Position numbers and translations under genes: made by a program. DNA of 64,000 nt from assembly GCF_030697375.1 (NCBI RefSeq), contig NZ_JAUYQD010000021.1:1-64000 (forward strand), given 5' to 3'. Shown here piece after piece: positions 42,629-51,699 of the stretch (its first letter is position 1; every line of letters starts with the position of its first letter). The notes under the pieces are model-generated. The model saw only the letters and a program-made list of their open reading frames with translations. It ran no database searches and was not told the DNA's origin. Source of the DNA: Rhodoferax sp. GTDB lineage: Bacteria > Pseudomonadota > Gammaproteobacteria > Burkholderiales > Burkholderiaceae_C.

Positions 42629-44364
42629 GGTGTGTCCGTCGTGTCGCGCATCGAATCGCCCGTTGCCGATGGAGTGCGGGCGAAGGTGATGACAAACTCA
42701 TTGCCTTCACAAGGCTGTCCGCCGACCGAGCGAACATTGCGCTGGTGGAGAATGGATGCGCCGTGCCCTTCGCACAACTCTCGACAAATGAACAGCCCCA
42801 AGCCACTGGAACGGCTCTCTGACGAAAAAAAAGGTTCGAACAGGTGGCGCTCCACCGATTGGTCCATCGGTGCACCGTCGCTCCATACGGACACGGTGGC
42901 GTGATGTTCCCCCTGCAGGCAACTGCTGACCTGGATGGCCTCGGCCTGGTCACTGGCGTAACGGCGTGCGTTGTCAAGCAGATTGACCAGCACACGGCGC
43001 AGATGCTCGGTGTCAAAGCGTACTTGCAGCGCTTGGTCTGGCAGGCGCATGCCCAGGCGCTGCTGGCTGCCGCTTTGCATGGCCCAGTCCAGGCAAATTT
43101 GGTGAATCGATTCGTTGAGGGCCAGAGTCGGCGCAGCGAGCGCACGGTCGTGGGGGGGGACGCGGGACACATCCAGAATATCGTCCACAATTTTCTCAAG
43201 CCGCTTGGTGTTCTGGCGCACCATGGCGGTTAGTTGTTTCAGTCGAGGGTCTTCGAGGTCTTCTTCCAGCAGTGCGTTTGCCTGTGCGATGGCCGCCAGC
43301 GGGTTGCGAATTTCATGGGCTACGGCGGTGGACATGCGGCCCATGCTGGCCAATTTTTCCGTGCGCATGCGCGCCTCCAGTTCCCGCTGGTCCTGCAAAA
43401 ACAACACGCACAGGCTCTCTCCATCCGCCCCCAGGGGCGCTGCCAGCCGCGCACGGGCGCGTACCCGGCGCGGGCCCTGGCCTTCTATACGGATCGTTAC
43501 GTCTTCTTCCTGCGCCTGCCCCGTTCCAAAACTCAGCCGCGTGAGGTTGAGCAAGGGGCGCCATCCCGTTTCACTCCTCAGGTCAAACACCAGCGGCTGC
43601 CGGGCGCGTTGCGATACCAGTAACTGCTGTGCGGCAGGGTTGGCGGCGCGCACACACCCTCGGTCATCCACAATCAACACCCCGTCTGGCAGAGACTCAA
43701 TCACCAGTTCATTGACCTGGCGTTGTACGGTGGCCGCCAACTGGCTGAGCCGGGCGCGTTGCCCTTCGCTTGCCAAACGGCTGGCAAGTTGGTTTGCCAG
43801 CAGGGCAATGGCAAAGTAGCCCACTCCGCTGAGTGCCGCCTGCACGAAATGGGGCGTGGTGGTGGCATCGACGGTGTTGTGCAAATAGGTCCACAAGGTG
43901 CCACCCAACAGCAGCACGGTGACGCCTGCGGCGGTGCCCAGCGCCAGGCGCAGGGACCCCAGCACCGAGGCCAACAAAATCGGCAGGGCAAACAGCGGCG
44001 TGTAATTGATGCCGCTGTTGTCCTGTACCAGTTGCAGCAGGGAGAACACCAGCAGATCCAGGCCCACCAGACCTCCCCAGGCGGGATTGAAGGACCTGCC
44101 CAGCGGCCGGGGTTTGATCCAGAGTTTGGACACCAGTGTGCTGGCGAAATAGGCCGCACTGACGAGGGCCATGACCTTGCTGTGTGAGTTTCCTGCGAAA
44201 TACAGAGTGCTTTGCAGCAACATGAGCACCAGGCCCAGAGTCAGCCGCGCCGTCATAAAGCCTTGCCACAGGCGGCCAAACTCCTGCGGGTCGTCCAGCT
44301 GGTGCATTTCCTTGTCCAGCACCGCAGGACCAAACCATGAAGGGGCAGGCGCGGCAGTGTCCAT
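42607..44364 (-). CDS. pilS: Membrane sensor histidine kinase, PilS-like
   Basis: The 585-residue kinase has six membrane helices (about residues 39-205), a PAS-like domain (about 225-330; LPDGVLIVDDRGCVRAANPAA), a HisKA domain with phosphoacceptor His in TAVAHEIRNPLAA and an ATPase domain (NLLDNARRYA and GLGLFICRELCEGHG). This matches the PilS layout, and the gene overlaps pilR by 22 bases. The kinase likely senses pilin levels in the membrane as in Pseudomonas, although that is inference from the family. Confidence 0.92.
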   Translation of the reverse strand: MDTAAPAPSWFGPAVLDKEMHQLDDPQEFGRLWQGFMTARLTLGLVLMLLQSTLYFAGNSHSKVMALVSAAYFASTLVSKLWIKPRPLGRSFNPAWGGLVGLDLLVFSLLQLVQDNSGINYTPLFALPILLASVLGSLRLALGTAAGVTVLLLGGTLWTYLHNTVDATTTPHFVQAALSGVGYFAIALLANQLASRLASEGQRARLSQLAATVQRQVNELVIESLPDGVLIVDDRGCVRAANPAAQQLLVSQRARQPLVFDLRSETGWRPLLNLTRLSFGTGQAQEEDVTIRIEGQGPRRVRARARLAAPLGADGESLCVLFLQDQRELEARMRTEKLASMGRMSTAVAHEIRNPLAAIAQANALLEEDLEDPRLKQLTAMVRQNTKRLEKIVDDILDVSRVPPHDRALAAPTLALNESIHQICLDWAMQSGSQQRLGMRLPDQALQVRFDTEHLRRVLVNLLDNARRYASDQAEAIQVSSCLQGEHHATVSVWSDGAPMDQSVERHLFEPFFSSESRSSGLGLFICRELCEGHGASILHQRNVRSVGGQPCEGNEFVITFARTPSATGDSMRDTTDTPWQTTLY

Positions 44365-44592
44365 TCAGGATTCCTTTTTCTGGCGGTGGACGATGCTGCA
44401 ATAGGTCCCCTGTGCTCCGGGGACCGCCTCATTGGCGGGAACATGGACGCCGCATTGGTCACAACGGACCATCTCCACCTGCGTACGCGTAGCCGAGTGT
44501 TGGCGTTGGGCGTTCAGTTGTTTGGCGCTGCGCGCGGTGCGCCAGCGCCATGCCACCAGCAACATCACCAAAAACCCCAAAAGGTACTTCAC
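44365..44592 (-). CDS. PP0621-family small protein
   Basis: A 75-residue protein with one N-terminal membrane helix (KYLLGFLVMLLVAWRW) and a C-terminal cysteine motif (RCDQCGVHVP ... YCSIVHRQ) that could bind a metal. It matches my memory of the PP0621 family, which commonly sits between a ccsA/ypjD-like gene and pilS in betaproteobacteria. The start is GTG 44592, which overlaps the upstream stop by 4 bases. Function is unknown. Confidence 0.8.
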   Translation of the reverse strand: MKYLLGFLVMLLVAWRWRTARSAKQLNAQRQHSATRTQVEMVRCDQCGVHVPANEAVPGAQGTYCSIVHRQKKES

Positions 44593-45392
44593 ACCGTGTG
44601 CCCCAGAATGACTTCCATGACAAAGCGAGAGCCGACATAGGCCAGCAGCAACAAGGCCGATCCCATGTACAGCACCCGAATGGCCCGTTTGCCGCGCCAG
44701 CCGAATCCAGCGCGACCTATGAGCAGCACGGCGAAGGTGATCCAGGACAGCACCGAGAACACGGTCTTGTGGTTCCAGTGCCATGCGTGTGCCGGGCCAT
44801 AGACTACCTCACCAAACAGAAAGCCAATCAAGAGCGTGGCGCTGAGCAGGACAAAACCCGCGCCTACAAATCGGAAGGTCAGGCGCTCCAGTGTCAGCAA
44901 AGGCAGGCCGCTGTGGGGGTCTTCGGCCAGGCGGATGCGGTTTTCCGTGCGGGTCATGAACCAGGCATGGACCACCGCCGTGCCAAACAGGCCGTAACAC
45001 GCCACGCCAAAGGCCAAATGCAGGGGCAGCCACATGGACGCCTTGGCGGGCAGGGGGCTGCCGGGAAACAGGTAGGCCAATACCACCGCACCGGCGCCCA
45101 AAGCACACAGCGCCCAGCGGGTCTGGAGCTGTGGAAATATTTGGCTTTCCACCGCGTAGACAGCTGCTACCAGCCATGCCGTCATGGACAGCGCCGGCGC
45201 AAACCCAAAATGGGCGGGCTCACCAAACAGACTCCAACTGAGCAGCAGGCCGTGTAGTAACCAAGCCACCACCACCCCGGTGCGGGCGGCAGGGGGTGTC
45301 ATCCGGTGGCCGCGCACGGCGGGCCAGGCATAGGCTGCGGCGGTTAAAACCGAAAGAATCAGGCTGATGGGGTACGCACTGGCTAAAATCAT
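44589..45392 (-). CDS. Cytochrome c assembly-family inner-membrane protein (YpjD/CcsA-like)
   Basis: The 267-residue protein has eight hydrophobic helices and the CcsA/CcmC-type features: a conserved histidine in WLPLHLAFGVACYGLFGTA, and the tryptophan/histidine-rich segment AHAWHWNHKTVFSVLSWITF. In E. coli the YpjD homologue is not essential for cytochrome c formation, so the role is uncertain; it may concern heme handling. ATG 45392 is preferred, with GTG 45398 as alternative. The gene is divergent from ffh and precedes the PP0621-like gene. Confidence 0.88.
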   Translation of the reverse strand: MILASAYPISLILSVLTAAAYAWPAVRGHRMTPPAARTGVVVAWLLHGLLLSWSLFGEPAHFGFAPALSMTAWLVAAVYAVESQIFPQLQTRWALCALGAGAVVLAYLFPGSPLPAKASMWLPLHLAFGVACYGLFGTAVVHAWFMTRTENRIRLAEDPHSGLPLLTLERLTFRFVGAGFVLLSATLLIGFLFGEVVYGPAHAWHWNHKTVFSVLSWITFAVLLIGRAGFGWRGKRAIRVLYMGSALLLLAYVGSRFVMEVILGHTV

Positions 45393-45482
45393 CCTCACAG
45401 TTTAGCGTTTTGCACCCTGCCAGCCCCGATTAACCTTCCCCATAGGCCTGGGGCGCCGGCAATCATCCTCATTGGACCCACT

Positions 45483-46847
45483 ATGGCCTCCGCTCTATCC
45501 GACAAACTTTCCCGCCTCGTCAAGGAACTGCGAGGGCAGGCCCGCATCACCGAATCCAACGTTTCCGACATGCTGCGCGAAGTGCGCATGGCACTGCTGG
45601 AGGCCGATGTGGCCTTGCCCGTGGTGCGCGACTTCATTGCCCGCGTCAAGGACAAGGCCATGGGCGAAGACGTGCTGGGTTCCCTGCAGCCCGGCCAGGT
45701 GCTGGTCAGCATCGTCAGCAAGGAGCTGGCCGCCACCATGGGCGAGGGTGTCAGCGACATCAACCTCGCCGCCCAGCCGCCCGCCGTGATTTTGATGGCC
45801 GGCTTGCAGGGTGCCGGCAAAACCACCACCACCGCCAAGCTGGCCAAACACCTGATCGAAAAGCGCAAGAAGAAGGTACTCACCGTCTCGGGCGACGTGT
45901 ACCGGCCCGCCGCCATCGAACAGCTCAAGACCGTCACTGCCCAGGCGGGTGCCGAATGGTTTGCCAGCACCCCCGACCAAAAACCGGTGGACATTGGACT
46001 GGCGGCGCTGGACTACGCCCGCAAGCATTTCTTCGATGTGTTGCTGGTCGACACCGCAGGCCGTCTGGCGATTGACGAAGCCTTGATGAAGGAGATCAAA
46101 GACCTGCACACCGCTTTGAATCCGGTGGAAACCCTGTTTGTGGTGGACGCCATGCAAGGGCAAGATGCCGCCAACACGGCCAAAGCCTTCAAGGAAGCGC
46201 TGCCGCTGACCGGCATCATCCTGACCAAAACCGATGGCGACTCCCGCGGCGGTGCGGCCCTCTCGGTGCGCCAGATCACCGGGGCTCCGATCAAGTTTGC
46301 CGGTACCAGCGAAAAGCTGGATGGCTTGGAGGTGTTTGACGCAGAGCGCCACGCCGGACGCATTCTGGGCATGGGCGACATCCTGGCGCTGGTGGAGCAG
46401 GTCACTGCCGGGGTCAATATCGAAGCCGCACAAAAGCTGGCCGCCAAGGTCAAGAGCGGCGCTGGCTTCGATTTGAACGATTTTTTGGCCCAGATCCAGC
46501 AGATGAAACAAATGGGTGGCCTGTCCAGCCTGATGGACAAGCTGCCCGCCGCCATGGCCGCCAAAGCCGGTCAGGTGGACATGGACCGCGCCGAGAAAGA
46601 CATCAAGCGCAAGGAAGGCATCATCCACAGCATGACGCCGCTGGAGCGCCGCAAGCCTGACCTCATCAAAGCCACCCGCAAGCGCCGCATTGCCGCTGGC
46701 GCCGGGGTGCATGTTCAGGAAGTCAACCGCATGCTCAAGGAGTTTGAGCAGATGCAGGACATGATGAAAAAGATGAAGGGCGGCGGCATGATGAAGATGA
46801 TGAAACGCCTAGGGGGCATGAAAGGCATGCCCAAGATGCCGTTTTGA
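45483..46847 (+). CDS. ffh: Signal recognition particle protein Ffh
   Basis: Ffh binds 4.5S RNA and signal sequences and targets membrane proteins to FtsY and the translocon. The 454-residue protein has the N domain, a G domain (GLQGAGKTTTTAKLA, DTAGRLAIDE, TKTDGDSRGG) and a methionine-rich M domain ending in MMKMMKRLGGMKGMPKMPF. The length and motif order are typical. It is divergent from the YpjD-like gene and its stop overlaps the next start (TTGA). Confidence 0.97.
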   Translation: MASALSDKLSRLVKELRGQARITESNVSDMLREVRMALLEADVALPVVRDFIARVKDKAMGEDVLGSLQPGQVLVSIVSKELAATMGEGVSDINLAAQPPAVILMAGLQGAGKTTTTAKLAKHLIEKRKKKVLTVSGDVYRPAAIEQLKTVTAQAGAEWFASTPDQKPVDIGLAALDYARKHFFDVLLVDTAGRLAIDEALMKEIKDLHTALNPVETLFVVDAMQGQDAANTAKAFKEALPLTGIILTKTDGDSRGGAALSVRQITGAPIKFAGTSEKLDGLEVFDAERHAGRILGMGDILALVEQVTAGVNIEAAQKLAAKVKSGAGFDLNDFLAQIQQMKQMGGLSSLMDKLPAAMAAKAGQVDMDRAEKDIKRKEGIIHSMTPLERRKPDLIKATRKRRIAAGAGVHVQEVNRMLKEFEQMQDMMKKMKGGGMMKMMKRLGGMKGMPKMPF

Positions 46848-47728
46848 GCGACCCGTCCCCGCGGCGCACGCTGGCGGGCATTGGCTTGGCCGTGCTGGCC
46901 ATGGCGTGTTTTGCGGTGCTGGACACCACCACCAAATGGGTGTCGCTCAGCGTTCCCCTGGTGATGGCCATTGGGCTGCGTTATCTTTTTCAGGCTGTGG
47001 TTACCACGCTGACCGTCCTGCCTCGGCACGGTCTGGCCGTATTGCACAGCCAGCATCTTGGGTTGCATGTCGTGCGCGGCCTGCTGCTGTTGACCACCAG
47101 TTTCCTGGCCTTCTTGAGCCTGCGGCACATGCCGGTGGGGGAATTCACGGCGATTGTGCTGGTTACGCCACTGGTGGTCACCCTGCTGGCCGCCCGCATG
47201 CTGCATGAGCATGTGTCCGGTGTACGCAAGCTGCTGGTGGCCGGTGGCTTTATGGGCACGCTCACCATTGTGCGTCCCGGCGGGCAAGATTTCAATTGGG
47301 CCTTGCTGTTTCCTCTGGGCGTGGTGGCTGCCAATGCAGGATTTCAGTTGCTGACCAGTCGCATGGCGCGCACCGAAAGCTCTTCAAGCATGCAGTTCTA
47401 CACCAGCTGGATTGGCGCCCTGTTGCCCGCATTCGCCTTGCCCTGGGTGTGGGTGGACATCCGCGATCCGGCGCTGTGGACGGGCTTGCTCTTGATGGGG
47501 GTGATGGCCACCGTGGGGCACTTCCTGTTTATCCTGGCGTTCCAGCGGGCGCCGGTGGCCACGCTCATGCCTTACACCTATACGCAAATCGCCTTTGCCC
47601 TGTTGGGCGGCTGGCTGCTGTTCTCGCATGTGCCCGATGGCTGGTCTTTGGTGGGCATGGCGCTGATCGCGGTGTGCGGCGCTGCAGGGGCTTGGCTGAG
47701 CGCGCACGAGGCCCGCCTCTCTACCTGA
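46844..47728 (+). CDS. EamA-family (DMT superfamily) transporter
   Basis: The 294-residue protein has ten membrane helices in two EamA halves, with no signal peptide. EamA carriers export metabolites, amino acids or drugs, and the substrate cannot be inferred. The start is TTG 46844, overlapping the ffh stop by 4 bases (TTGA); no better start is found before the first helix (GLAVLAMACFAVLDTTTKW). A dispersed repeat lies after the stop, shared with the miaB 3' end. Confidence 0.88.
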   Translation: MSDPSPRRTLAGIGLAVLAMACFAVLDTTTKWVSLSVPLVMAIGLRYLFQAVVTTLTVLPRHGLAVLHSQHLGLHVVRGLLLLTTSFLAFLSLRHMPVGEFTAIVLVTPLVVTLLAARMLHEHVSGVRKLLVAGGFMGTLTIVRPGGQDFNWALLFPLGVVAANAGFQLLTSRMARTESSSSMQFYTSWIGALLPAFALPWVWVDIRDPALWTGLLLMGVMATVGHFLFILAFQRAPVATLMPYTYTQIAFALLGGWLLFSHVPDGWSLVGMALIAVCGAAGAWLSAHEARLST

Positions 47729-47772
47729 ACACCTTGCCGTGCGCTTGTAGCCCGGAGTTTCAATTTGTTTGT

Positions 47773-47830
47773 GAGTAAATTCGGTCCTCGCCCTTGCTGC
47801 GCGTGCGTGAGTAACTATTGAATTTATAGC
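47773..47830 (-). repeat. Copy G of the dispersed repeat, at the miaB stop
   Basis: On the minus strand: GCTATAAATTCAATAGTTAC, TCACGCACGCGCAGC, AAGGGCGAGGACCGAATTT. The block order matches the other copies. The GCGCTATAA junction provides the last codon and the stop of miaB. Another copy lies upstream of miaB in the opposite orientation. Confidence 0.7.
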
Positions 47831-49164
47831 GCCACCACTTCGCCCCGCAGCGAGTAGCTGCGTGTTTCGGTAATCCGCACGTCCACCAGTTGCCCGATCA
47901 GCCGCGCGGGGCCGGCGAAATTCACCACCCGGTTGCATTCGGTGCGGCCCATCAATTCGGACGCATCACGTTTGGAGACGCCTTCCACCAGAATGCGCTG
48001 CACCGTGTTCAGGCGGCTTTCGCTGATGCGGGTGATGCTGGCATTGATCACCTCTTGCAGGTGGTGCAGGCGGCGCAGTTTCACCTCGTGTGGCGTATCG
48101 TCGTGCAAATTGGCGGCCGGCGTGCCGGGGCGGGGGCTGAAAATGAAACTGAACGAGTTGTCAAAGCCCACGTCGTCGATCAGCTTCATCATCTTGGTGA
48201 AATCGTCCTCCGTCTCGCCCGGGAAGCCCACGATGAAGTCGCTGCTCATGGCCATATCGGGGCGGATGGCGCGCAGCTTGCGGATGGTGCTCTTGTATTC
48301 CATGGCGGTGTAGCCGCGTTTCATGGCCATCAGGATGCGGTCCGAGCCGTGCTGCACCGGCAGGTGCAAGTGGCTCACCAGCTTGGGGATCTTGTCGTAC
48401 GCCGCAATCAGCGAAGGCGTGAACTCGTTTGGGTGGCTGGTGGTGTAACGAATACGTTCAATGCCGGGGATGTCGGCCACGTACTCCAGCAAGGTGGCAA
48501 AGTCGGCCATCTCGGCGGTGAGCGAGTTTTCGCTGCCAATCATCTTGGTACGGTAGGCGTTCACGTTTTGGCCCAGGAGCGTGACTTCTTTCACGCCCTG
48601 GTCGGCCAGGCCCGCCACTTCCACCAGCACGTCTTCAAACGGGCGGCTCACCTCTTCGCCCCGGGTGTAGGGCACCACGCAGTAACTGCAGTATTTGGAG
48701 CAGCCTTCCATGATGCTGACAAAAGCCGAGGCACCTTCCACCTTGGCGGGAGGCAGGTGGTCAAACTTTTCAATCTCGGGGAAGCTGATGTCCACCTGGG
48801 CGCGGTCCTGCAGGCGGCGCTGGTTCAGCAGTTCAGGCAAGCGGTGCAGGGTTTGTGGGCCAAACACCACGTCCACATAGGGCGCCCGGGCGATGATGGC
48901 AGCGCCTTCCTGGCTGGCCACGCAACCACCCACACCAATCTGCACGCCCTTGGCCTTGAGGTGCTTGACTCGCCCCAGGTCGGAAAACACCTTTTCCTGC
49001 GCCTTCTCCCGCACCGAGCAGGTGTTGAAGAGAATCAGGTCGGCCTCGTCCACGTTCTGCGTGGGTTCGTACCCTTCGGCTGCGCGCAGCACATCGTTCA
49101 TTTTGGCCGAGTCGTACTCGTTCATCTGGCAGCCAAAGGTTTTGATAAAGACTTTTTTAGACAT
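47824..49164 (-). CDS. miaB: tRNA-2-methylthio-N6-dimethylallyladenosine synthase MiaB
   Basis: MiaB is a radical-SAM methylthiotransferase that modifies A37 of tRNAs reading UNN codons. The 446-residue protein has the N-terminal MTTase domain with three cysteines ([29 protein letters not shown]), the radical SAM CxxxCxxC ([10 protein letters not shown]), the central TIM-barrel region ([23 protein letters not shown]) and a C-terminal TRAM domain. The start is ATG 49164. Dispersed repeats lie on both sides, and its stop comes from one of them. Confidence 0.97.
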   Translation of the reverse strand: MSKKVFIKTFGCQMNEYDSAKMNDVLRAAEGYEPTQNVDEADLILFNTCSVREKAQEKVFSDLGRVKHLKAKGVQIGVGGCVASQEGAAIIARAPYVDVVFGPQTLHRLPELLNQRRLQDRAQVDISFPEIEKFDHLPPAKVEGASAFVSIMEGCSKYCSYCVVPYTRGEEVSRPFEDVLVEVAGLADQGVKEVTLLGQNVNAYRTKMIGSENSLTAEMADFATLLEYVADIPGIERIRYTTSHPNEFTPSLIAAYDKIPKLVSHLHLPVQHGSDRILMAMKRGYTAMEYKSTIRKLRAIRPDMAMSSDFIVGFPGETEDDFTKMMKLIDDVGFDNSFSFIFSPRPGTPAANLHDDTPHEVKLRRLHHLQEVINASITRISESRLNTVQRILVEGVSKRDASELMGRTECNRVVNFAGPARLIGQLVDVRITETRSYSLRGEVVAL

Positions 49165-49177
49165 GGGGTGGCTTGCT

Positions 49178-49238
49178 TTTGCTATATATTTAGTAGCTGC
49201 TTGCGCAGGTTCTACGCGGGCTAGAGCCCTAAAATGCT
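49178..49238 (+). repeat. Copy B of the dispersed repeat, upstream of miaB
   Basis: GCTATATATTTAGTAGCTGC, TTGCGCAGGTTCTACG, CGGGCTAGAGCCCTAAAATG. This is the clearest intergenic copy and can be aligned base by base to the one at 17964-18020. It lies 14 bases upstream of the miaB start codon. Confidence 0.85.
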
Positions 49239-49271
49239 TAAGAAACGGGTGGCTTGAAGCCAGCTGCCGCA

Positions 49272-49628
49272 TCAGGGCTTGGCGAGCTGCGCTTCCGCTT
49301 CGGTCAGAACCCAGACTTCGTGGACCAAGCCCAGAGGCTCCCGCACATAGGCCACCAGCAGGGATTGCCCCACCAAAGCACCCGACATCACCAGCATGTT
49401 GTTGGTGCCGCGAATGCGGGCGCCTGGCGACAAGCGCTCCACCTGGCCATTGATCAGCATTTCAGGCGGATGGGTGATTAGCATGGCGCCGAGCTTGGCG
49501 GTCGGCGGAAACGGACGTGCGGTGGTGACTTGCGCCATGGCCGATGCGCCAAAGCAGAGCAGGGCGGTAAGCAGGGCGATGCGCCATGCCGCAAGGTACG
49601 GCGCAGGCTTGGGGAGGCAGCGGTTCAT
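49272..49628 (-). CDS. Hypothetical exported protein
   Basis: The 118-residue protein has a signal peptide (positively charged [16 protein letters not shown], hydrophobic core, cleavage probably after AMA near residue 32) and a small mature domain with [25 protein letters not shown], probably a beta-rich fold. I do not recognise a family. It lies upstream of miaB on the same strand, with a dispersed repeat between them. Confidence 0.75.
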   Translation of the reverse strand: MNRCLPKPAPYLAAWRIALLTALLCFGASAMAQVTTARPFPPTAKLGAMLITHPPEMLINGQVERLSPGARIRGTNNMLVMSGALVGQSLLVAYVREPLGLVHEVWVLTEAEAQLAKP

Positions 49629-49754
49629 GGTATGTGTCCAGAGGCTGGTTGAAAAAAGCAGGCAGGCATGCTACCACGGGCCCTGTTTTGCAGCCGCATT
49701 CAAGGGGTACTGGCTACAATTTGGCGCATCCGCAATGGGTGGACAGGAGTTGGT

Positions 49755-50774
49755 TTGAAAAAAATTTGGCGGGGCACGCATTTCACCGGGTTCGTGTATG
49801 GCGTAGTACTGTTGCTGCTCGTCCATCTGGTGGGAACCCTTGGCTACAGGTACATCGGGCGCCCGTCCGCGACCTGGATTGACAGTTTTTACATGACCTT
49901 CATCACCGTGGCCACCATTGGTTATGGCGAAACAGTCGATCTAAGCCACCATCCCATCGGGCGCTTGTTCACCGTGTTCATTGCCGTGGTGGGCATTGGC
50001 ACCATGAGCTACCTGTTCTCCACCTTTGTGGCACTTCTGCTCGAATCGGATCTGAATGCTGCGCTGAGGAAAAAACGCATGGAAAAGAAAATTGCTACCC
50101 TCACAGGGCACTACATCGTGTGCGGCATCGGCCGCGTGGGCTCCAACGTGGCCCATGAGCTGCTCAAAACCCACCGCACCCCGGTGGTGATCGAGAGCGA
50201 CCGGGCCGCATTGGACCGCTGGCTGGAGCACCACCCCGATGCGCTCTACCTGCACGCCGACGCAGCCGACGACGATGCTCTGCATACGGCGGGCGTTTTG
50301 TCCGCAGCGGGCGTGTTTGCCGTCACCGCCGACGACAGCCATAACCTGATGGTGTCACTCTCCGTCAAGCTGCTCAATCCCAAGGCCCGGGTGGTGGCCC
50401 GGCTGCACGACATTCGCAATGCCAACAAAGCGCGCCGCGCCGGGGCGGACGAAATTGTTTCCCCCGACTTCACCGGCGGTATGCGTATTGCCTCGGCCAT
50501 GTTGCGCCCGCATGTGGTGAATTTCATGGACCAGATGCTCCACAGCGATGACGGTTTGCGTGTGGAAGAAGTGCTGGTGCCTGCGGGGCATCCCGCCACG
50601 CCGCTGTCCGACCTGGTGCCCAAGTCCAGGGAATACATTCTCATGGCCACCCACGAGCAGGGCAAATGGGTGTTCAACCCCGCCGATGACCATGTGGTTA
50701 AGGCGGGCACCGCTTTGGTGCTGATGGCCAGCCCCGGTGGGCGTGTACACCTAGAAAAGCGGCTCAAGGGGTGA
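49755..50774 (+). CDS. Two-helix potassium channel with RCK (TrkA-N) domain
   Basis: The 339-residue protein has two membrane helices (about 12-34 and 73-98) enclosing a pore loop with the potassium selectivity filter TIGYG (residues 54-58) and cytoplasmic RCK domains: a TrkA-N Rossmann fold (HYIVCGIGRVGSNVAHELL, then DADADDALHTAGV-like ligand loop) and a C-terminal TrkA-C region. This is the MthK/Kch-type gated potassium channel. The start is TTG 49755, because AGGAG at 49745-49749 is 5 bases upstream and the protein then begins just before the first helix. Confidence 0.92.
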   Translation: MKKIWRGTHFTGFVYGVVLLLLVHLVGTLGYRYIGRPSATWIDSFYMTFITVATIGYGETVDLSHHPIGRLFTVFIAVVGIGTMSYLFSTFVALLLESDLNAALRKKRMEKKIATLTGHYIVCGIGRVGSNVAHELLKTHRTPVVIESDRAALDRWLEHHPDALYLHADAADDDALHTAGVLSAAGVFAVTADDSHNLMVSLSVKLLNPKARVVARLHDIRNANKARRAGADEIVSPDFTGGMRIASAMLRPHVVNFMDQMLHSDDGLRVEEVLVPAGHPATPLSDLVPKSREYILMATHEQGKWVFNPADDHVVKAGTALVLMASPGGRVHLEKRLKG

Positions 50775-50913
50775 ATGCGGGATGCGCTGGTTGCCCCTCA
50801 AGTACAATCCCCCCAAATATGTTCAGACCACTGGACTTTCTAATCGCAAGGCACTCAGGGGAGGCCTTTTTTCTTATTCTCTGGAAATTTGAGTAGTTCG
50901 AAGGCTTTTGTTG

Positions 50914-51669
50914 GTGTCCATCGCTCCGTCCCTTGTGAATCAAGCAGTCCCGCAGCACATTGCCATCATCATGGATGGCAACCGCCGGTGGGCCAAAAAG
51001 GTGGGCCTGCCCGCTGCAGTTGGCCACGCCAGCGGTGCGCGCCAGGTGCGCAGCATTGTGCAAGCCTGCGCCGACCGGGGCGTGCGTTACCTCACCCTGT
51101 TTGCCTTCAGCACCGAAAACTGGCAGCGCCCGCAAGACGAAGTGTCCAGCCTCATGGCCTTGCTGGCGCTGTACCTGAAAAAAGAAGTCAACGACATGAA
51201 CGCCAAAGGCGTTCGCCTCAAAGTAGTAGGCAACACGTCGGGTTTTGATGCCAAGATCCAAGAGCTGATTCGCAACGCCCAAGACAAAACCGCCCACAAT
51301 GACGCTATCACCCTCACCGTTGCAGCCAACTACGGCGGCCGCTGGGACGTGGTTCATGCGGTCAAGGCATGGCAAGCCGCCCATCCCGGCCAGCCGGTGG
51401 ACACCATGGACGAAGCCGCTTTGAGCGCCCACCTGGGCACCGCCTACGCGCCCGACCCCGATTTGCTCATCCGCACCGGCGGCGAGTCGCGCATCAGCAA
51501 CTTCATGTTATGGCAGCTTGCTTATACCGAATTGTTCTTTACCGATACGTTGTGGCCCAACTTCACCGTCGATGTGCTGGATCAAGCCATTGCCTGGTAT
51601 GGTGCGCGCGACCGCCGGTTTGGGGGCTCTGGTGCTGAAACTCCTGCTAATACCAAGAACCATGCCTGA
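50914..51669 (+). CDS. uppS: Undecaprenyl diphosphate synthase family protein (cis-prenyltransferase)
   Basis: Cis-prenyltransferases extend farnesyl diphosphate to undecaprenyl diphosphate, the lipid carrier for wall and surface polymers. The 251-residue protein has IAIIMDGNRRWAKK (catalytic Asp region), FAFSTENWQRP, VAANYGGRWDV and IRTGGESRISNF, all family signatures. The start is ambiguous between TTG 50908, TTG 50911 and GTG 50914, with AAGG at 50901. It is not in the usual frr-uppS-cdsA context but begins the polysaccharide region, so it may be a second, polymer-dedicated copy. The usual glycine after DGN is an arginine. Confidence 0.88.
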   Translation: MSIAPSLVNQAVPQHIAIIMDGNRRWAKKVGLPAAVGHASGARQVRSIVQACADRGVRYLTLFAFSTENWQRPQDEVSSLMALLALYLKKEVNDMNAKGVRLKVVGNTSGFDAKIQELIRNAQDKTAHNDAITLTVAANYGGRWDVVHAVKAWQAAHPGQPVDTMDEAALSAHLGTAYAPDPDLLIRTGGESRISNFMLWQLAYTELFFTDTLWPNFTVDVLDQAIAWYGARDRRFGGSGAETPANTKNHA

Positions 51670-51699
51670 ATTCATTCTTTTTTCATATTTGTATCCCAC

